From the NCBI GenBank assembly GCA_014730295.1, contig WJIN01000264.1, positions 1 to 16,938 of the forward strand: a stretch of DNA of 16,938 bases. The letters are read 5' to 3'. Position numbers and translations under genes: made by a program. Below the pieces are notes generated by a model, which made no database searches, was not told the origin of the DNA, and worked only from the letters and a program-made list of their open reading frames with translations. Shown here piece by piece: positions 15,272 through 16,938 of this stretch. The DNA comes from Promethearchaeota archaeon. Lineage in GTDB: Archaea > Asgardarchaeota > Lokiarchaeia > Sigynarchaeales > SOKP01. Each line of letters starts with the position of its first letter. Within the stretch, counting starts at the first letter, position 1.

Positions 15272-16405
15272 TTATCTGATGTAATATTTGGAATTTTCAT
15301 TAAATGATGGATTGGCAATGTGACCTTCCCATACTTGAATATTAATTCTCTGATTTCCTGTATGATTTATTAATAATGTGCGTTTGTCATTTTCTATGAA
15401 TCTTCCCGTACTTGTAAGATTATATACAACAGATCCGCTTGACGAATCAATAGTTGCTGGATCTGGTCCATTTCCCGAAACATTATAAACTGCAGCGGGA
15501 TTTAAATTAAGAATTCCGCCAGCACAAATCCTAATTTGGCTTGAATTATATTGATCATAGACAATTCCCAGAAATTTATCCCATTCTCCCATGAGATCTT
15601 CATATTCTGTAATATTCTCATAAAACCAATTTCCAACTATATACCCTTCCATATCAAAATCAAGAATCCCAATTTTTGGATTTTCTGTTCTATCAAGTTT
15701 ATTTGTAATATTTGCTTTTAATTCTCCAGTTGTCCTTTCAGTTATTCCTAACTTATATGCTTTTCGATTATATCTAGATGGATTTATGAAATGGGGAGAT
15801 ATTGTATGATCAAATATTTTCCAATCCATTCCAACTGCTGGACTGGACTTCCCTCCCGCATGACCAATAATATCTCCTGCTTCAATCGGAATTTTTACAA
15901 ATTTAAACCCCTCCTCAATATTTCCTAAGTGATCTATGATTTCTTGACTTAATTTAGAAATATGCCCAACTGAACTATGAAGATCCTTCGTATGTGCCAT
16001 TAAAACACCAAAATCACCCAAACCTGTGGAAGAATTATAATTGCTTATTGAAATTTCTACTACTAACCCGCCTGCTGGAGCTTTTACTTTATATGGTGGG
16101 ATCTCAGAATCTATATCGTCAAACCATAATCCTGAATGTGTTGTTGGAAAGGAGTGTCCCATTTCGGGATTTAAATTCCCCAAAGGATCTATCTTCTTTA
16201 TCGCATCCATAGATAAAGGACATATGGAAAAATTAATAGTTCCACTTGCTAATTCGGGGTAATTATAAAACATTTGATATCCATATTCTTGGTCTCCATT
16301 TGATGGATTATCACCAAATATTATTGGACCTCCAATAGTAAGAAAGAGAGATATCCCAATACAAAAAATAATCAAAATCCCTACTATCTGCTTTTTATTA
16401 ATCAT
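15272..16405 (-). CDS. Secreted or anchored M23-like (LytM-fold) protein, probably inactive
   Basis: A 377-residue protein with an N-terminal hydrophobic segment (QIVGILIIFCIGISLFLTIG) that exports or anchors it. Residues about 80-196 follow the M23 peptidase pattern: THSGLWFDD (HxGxDF-like), VKAPAGGLVVEI, an SVGHIS strand, and the turn IEAGDIIGHAGG. At the place of the final HLHFE motif it reads MDWKIFD, so both His of that HxH are missing. The metal site is thus incomplete and hydrolysis is doubtful; a binding role outside the cell is more likely. The rest (about 210-377) has several NxS/T sequons and beta-rich sequence without a known domain. ATG start, TAA stop; alone on this strand. Confidence 0.65.
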   Translation of the reverse strand: MINKKQIVGILIIFCIGISLFLTIGGPIIFGDNPSNGDQEYGYQMFYNYPELASGTINFSICPLSMDAIKKIDPLGNLNPEMGHSFPTTHSGLWFDDIDSEIPPYKVKAPAGGLVVEISISNYNSSTGLGDFGVLMAHTKDLHSSVGHISKLSQEIIDHLGNIEEGFKFVKIPIEAGDIIGHAGGKSSPAVGMDWKIFDHTISPHFINPSRYNRKAYKLGITERTTGELKANITNKLDRTENPKIGILDFDMEGYIVGNWFYENITEYEDLMGEWDKFLGIVYDQYNSSQIRICAGGILNLNPAAVYNVSGNGPDPATIDSSSGSVVYNLTSTGRFIENDKRTLLINHTGNQRINIQVWEGHIANPSFNENSKYYIR

Positions 16406-16649
16406 AAAATTTTTTATCGTTTTAGAGATAATAAAATTCTTTATTTTTATTGTTTAACTTGATGAGGGTGACCACTTTTAAAATATCCGAAAATAACGAA
16501 GATAACCCCACTTAGATCCTCGTTAAGATGGATTTAGATAAAAAAAAATTTTCACGGAATAAAAATCCACTTCTTTGAAGATATTCAAGGTTCAGTTAAT
16601 ATCAGCGCTAAGTCAATATTTGACTCTATTTTCGCATCTCCTCTGACAC

Positions 16650-16938
16650 ATGAGTTATAAAGGATTAGATCGATAAACTTTTCAGTATTTTCAAAAATTT
16701 TAGAATCTATGGAAAAGATTGAAAAATATTAGTGAAAATTTAACTAAAAGTAAATTTAAAGAGAAAGATATAGTTATTGAGGCAATTTTAAGATATATAG
16801 AAGTTTTTGGAGAGAGAGGCATCTCGAAAATTACCAGATAATTGTAAAACTCGATATAAACATATCTAATGGAGAAAAATTATTGGTCTTCGAAACACCG
16901 TTTTATATGAATATTCAAATGTTGATTTAGATATTATC
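16650..16938 (+). pseudogene. HepT (HEPN, DUF86) toxin gene broken into three frames, continues off the window
   Basis: Three consecutive segments in different frames together match HepT. The first is SVFSKILESMEKIEKY, ending at TAG 16730-16732. The second, from 16725, is ISENLTKSKFKEKDIVIEAI followed by LRYIEVFGERGISKI, the family's helix with a GE pair. The third, from 16831, is LPDNCKTRYKHI, a TAA (16867-16869) where Pro is usual, then WRKIIGLRNTVLYEYSNVDL. The RNase motif RNxxxHxY is RNTVLYEY, with Tyr for the catalytic His. Two shifts, one stop and a lost active-site residue mark it as dead. The partner MntA (minimal nucleotidyltransferase) should lie upstream; 16560-16660 has a stretch like its C-terminal ASPLxxHE, but too weak to call. 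Confidence 0.6.

Noticed and set aside
1..16938. CRISPR arrays, tRNA or rRNA genes, insertion sequences with transposase
   Set aside because: I saw no regularly spaced repeats, no tRNA-like T-arm or anticodon arm, no rRNA-like GC-rich block and no transposase motif on either strand.

Overview
The window is A+T-rich archaeal DNA. The best guess is an Asgard (Promethearchaeota, Lokiarchaeia-like) genome. This rests on protein character, not on a marker gene: a CofE-family ligase, an archaeal-type dihydropteroate synthase, TATA-like boxes with few Shine-Dalgarno sites, a coiled-coil/nuclease-fold protein, a one-helix protein ending in a double-CxxC zinc ribbon, secreted proteins with a single N-terminal anchor, and at the left edge a fragment resembling the N-terminus of Asgard leucine-rich-repeat proteins. 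No rRNA or tRNA was seen, so the lineage stays an inference.

Layout. Positions 1-1824 hold a partial gene, a CofE-family ligase (minus strand) and, divergent from it, a dihydropteroate synthase. The pair suggests pterin cofactor synthesis. Positions 1931-2536 hold an intact coiled-coil/nuclease-fold protein. Positions 2539-6168 are mostly wreckage: a frameshifted membrane protein, a secreted SGNH-hydrolase-like gene interrupted by one in-frame TAG, the first 17 codons of an AbrB-type antitoxin cut off at the end of an orphan DUF433 antitoxin gene, a second gene interrupted only by a TAG, and a head-truncated, frameshifted zinc-ribbon gene. Two A+T-rich stretches of about 400 bp carry no recognisable gene.

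Positions 6576-12499 are the solid core: a gyrB-gyrA operon for bacterial-type DNA gyrase. gyrA carries a 476-residue intein with a LAGLIDADG endonuclease domain, inserted directly after the catalytic tyrosine. The exteins and gyrB are open and intact, so the broken genes to the left are probably genuine decay (or recoding) and not poor sequence.

Downstream lie a membrane protein with two PH-like halves, a YfcE/MJ0936-type phosphodiesterase with a good Shine-Dalgarno, a membrane-anchored zinc ribbon, and (minus strand) a secreted M23-like protein that seems to have lost metal ligands. The right edge holds a HepT (HEPN/DUF86) toxin gene broken into three frames. I see no clear new multi-gene system. 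The points most worth following are the active-site intein, the two genes interrupted only by TAG, the CofE/DHPS pair and the cluster of decayed toxin-antitoxin pieces.
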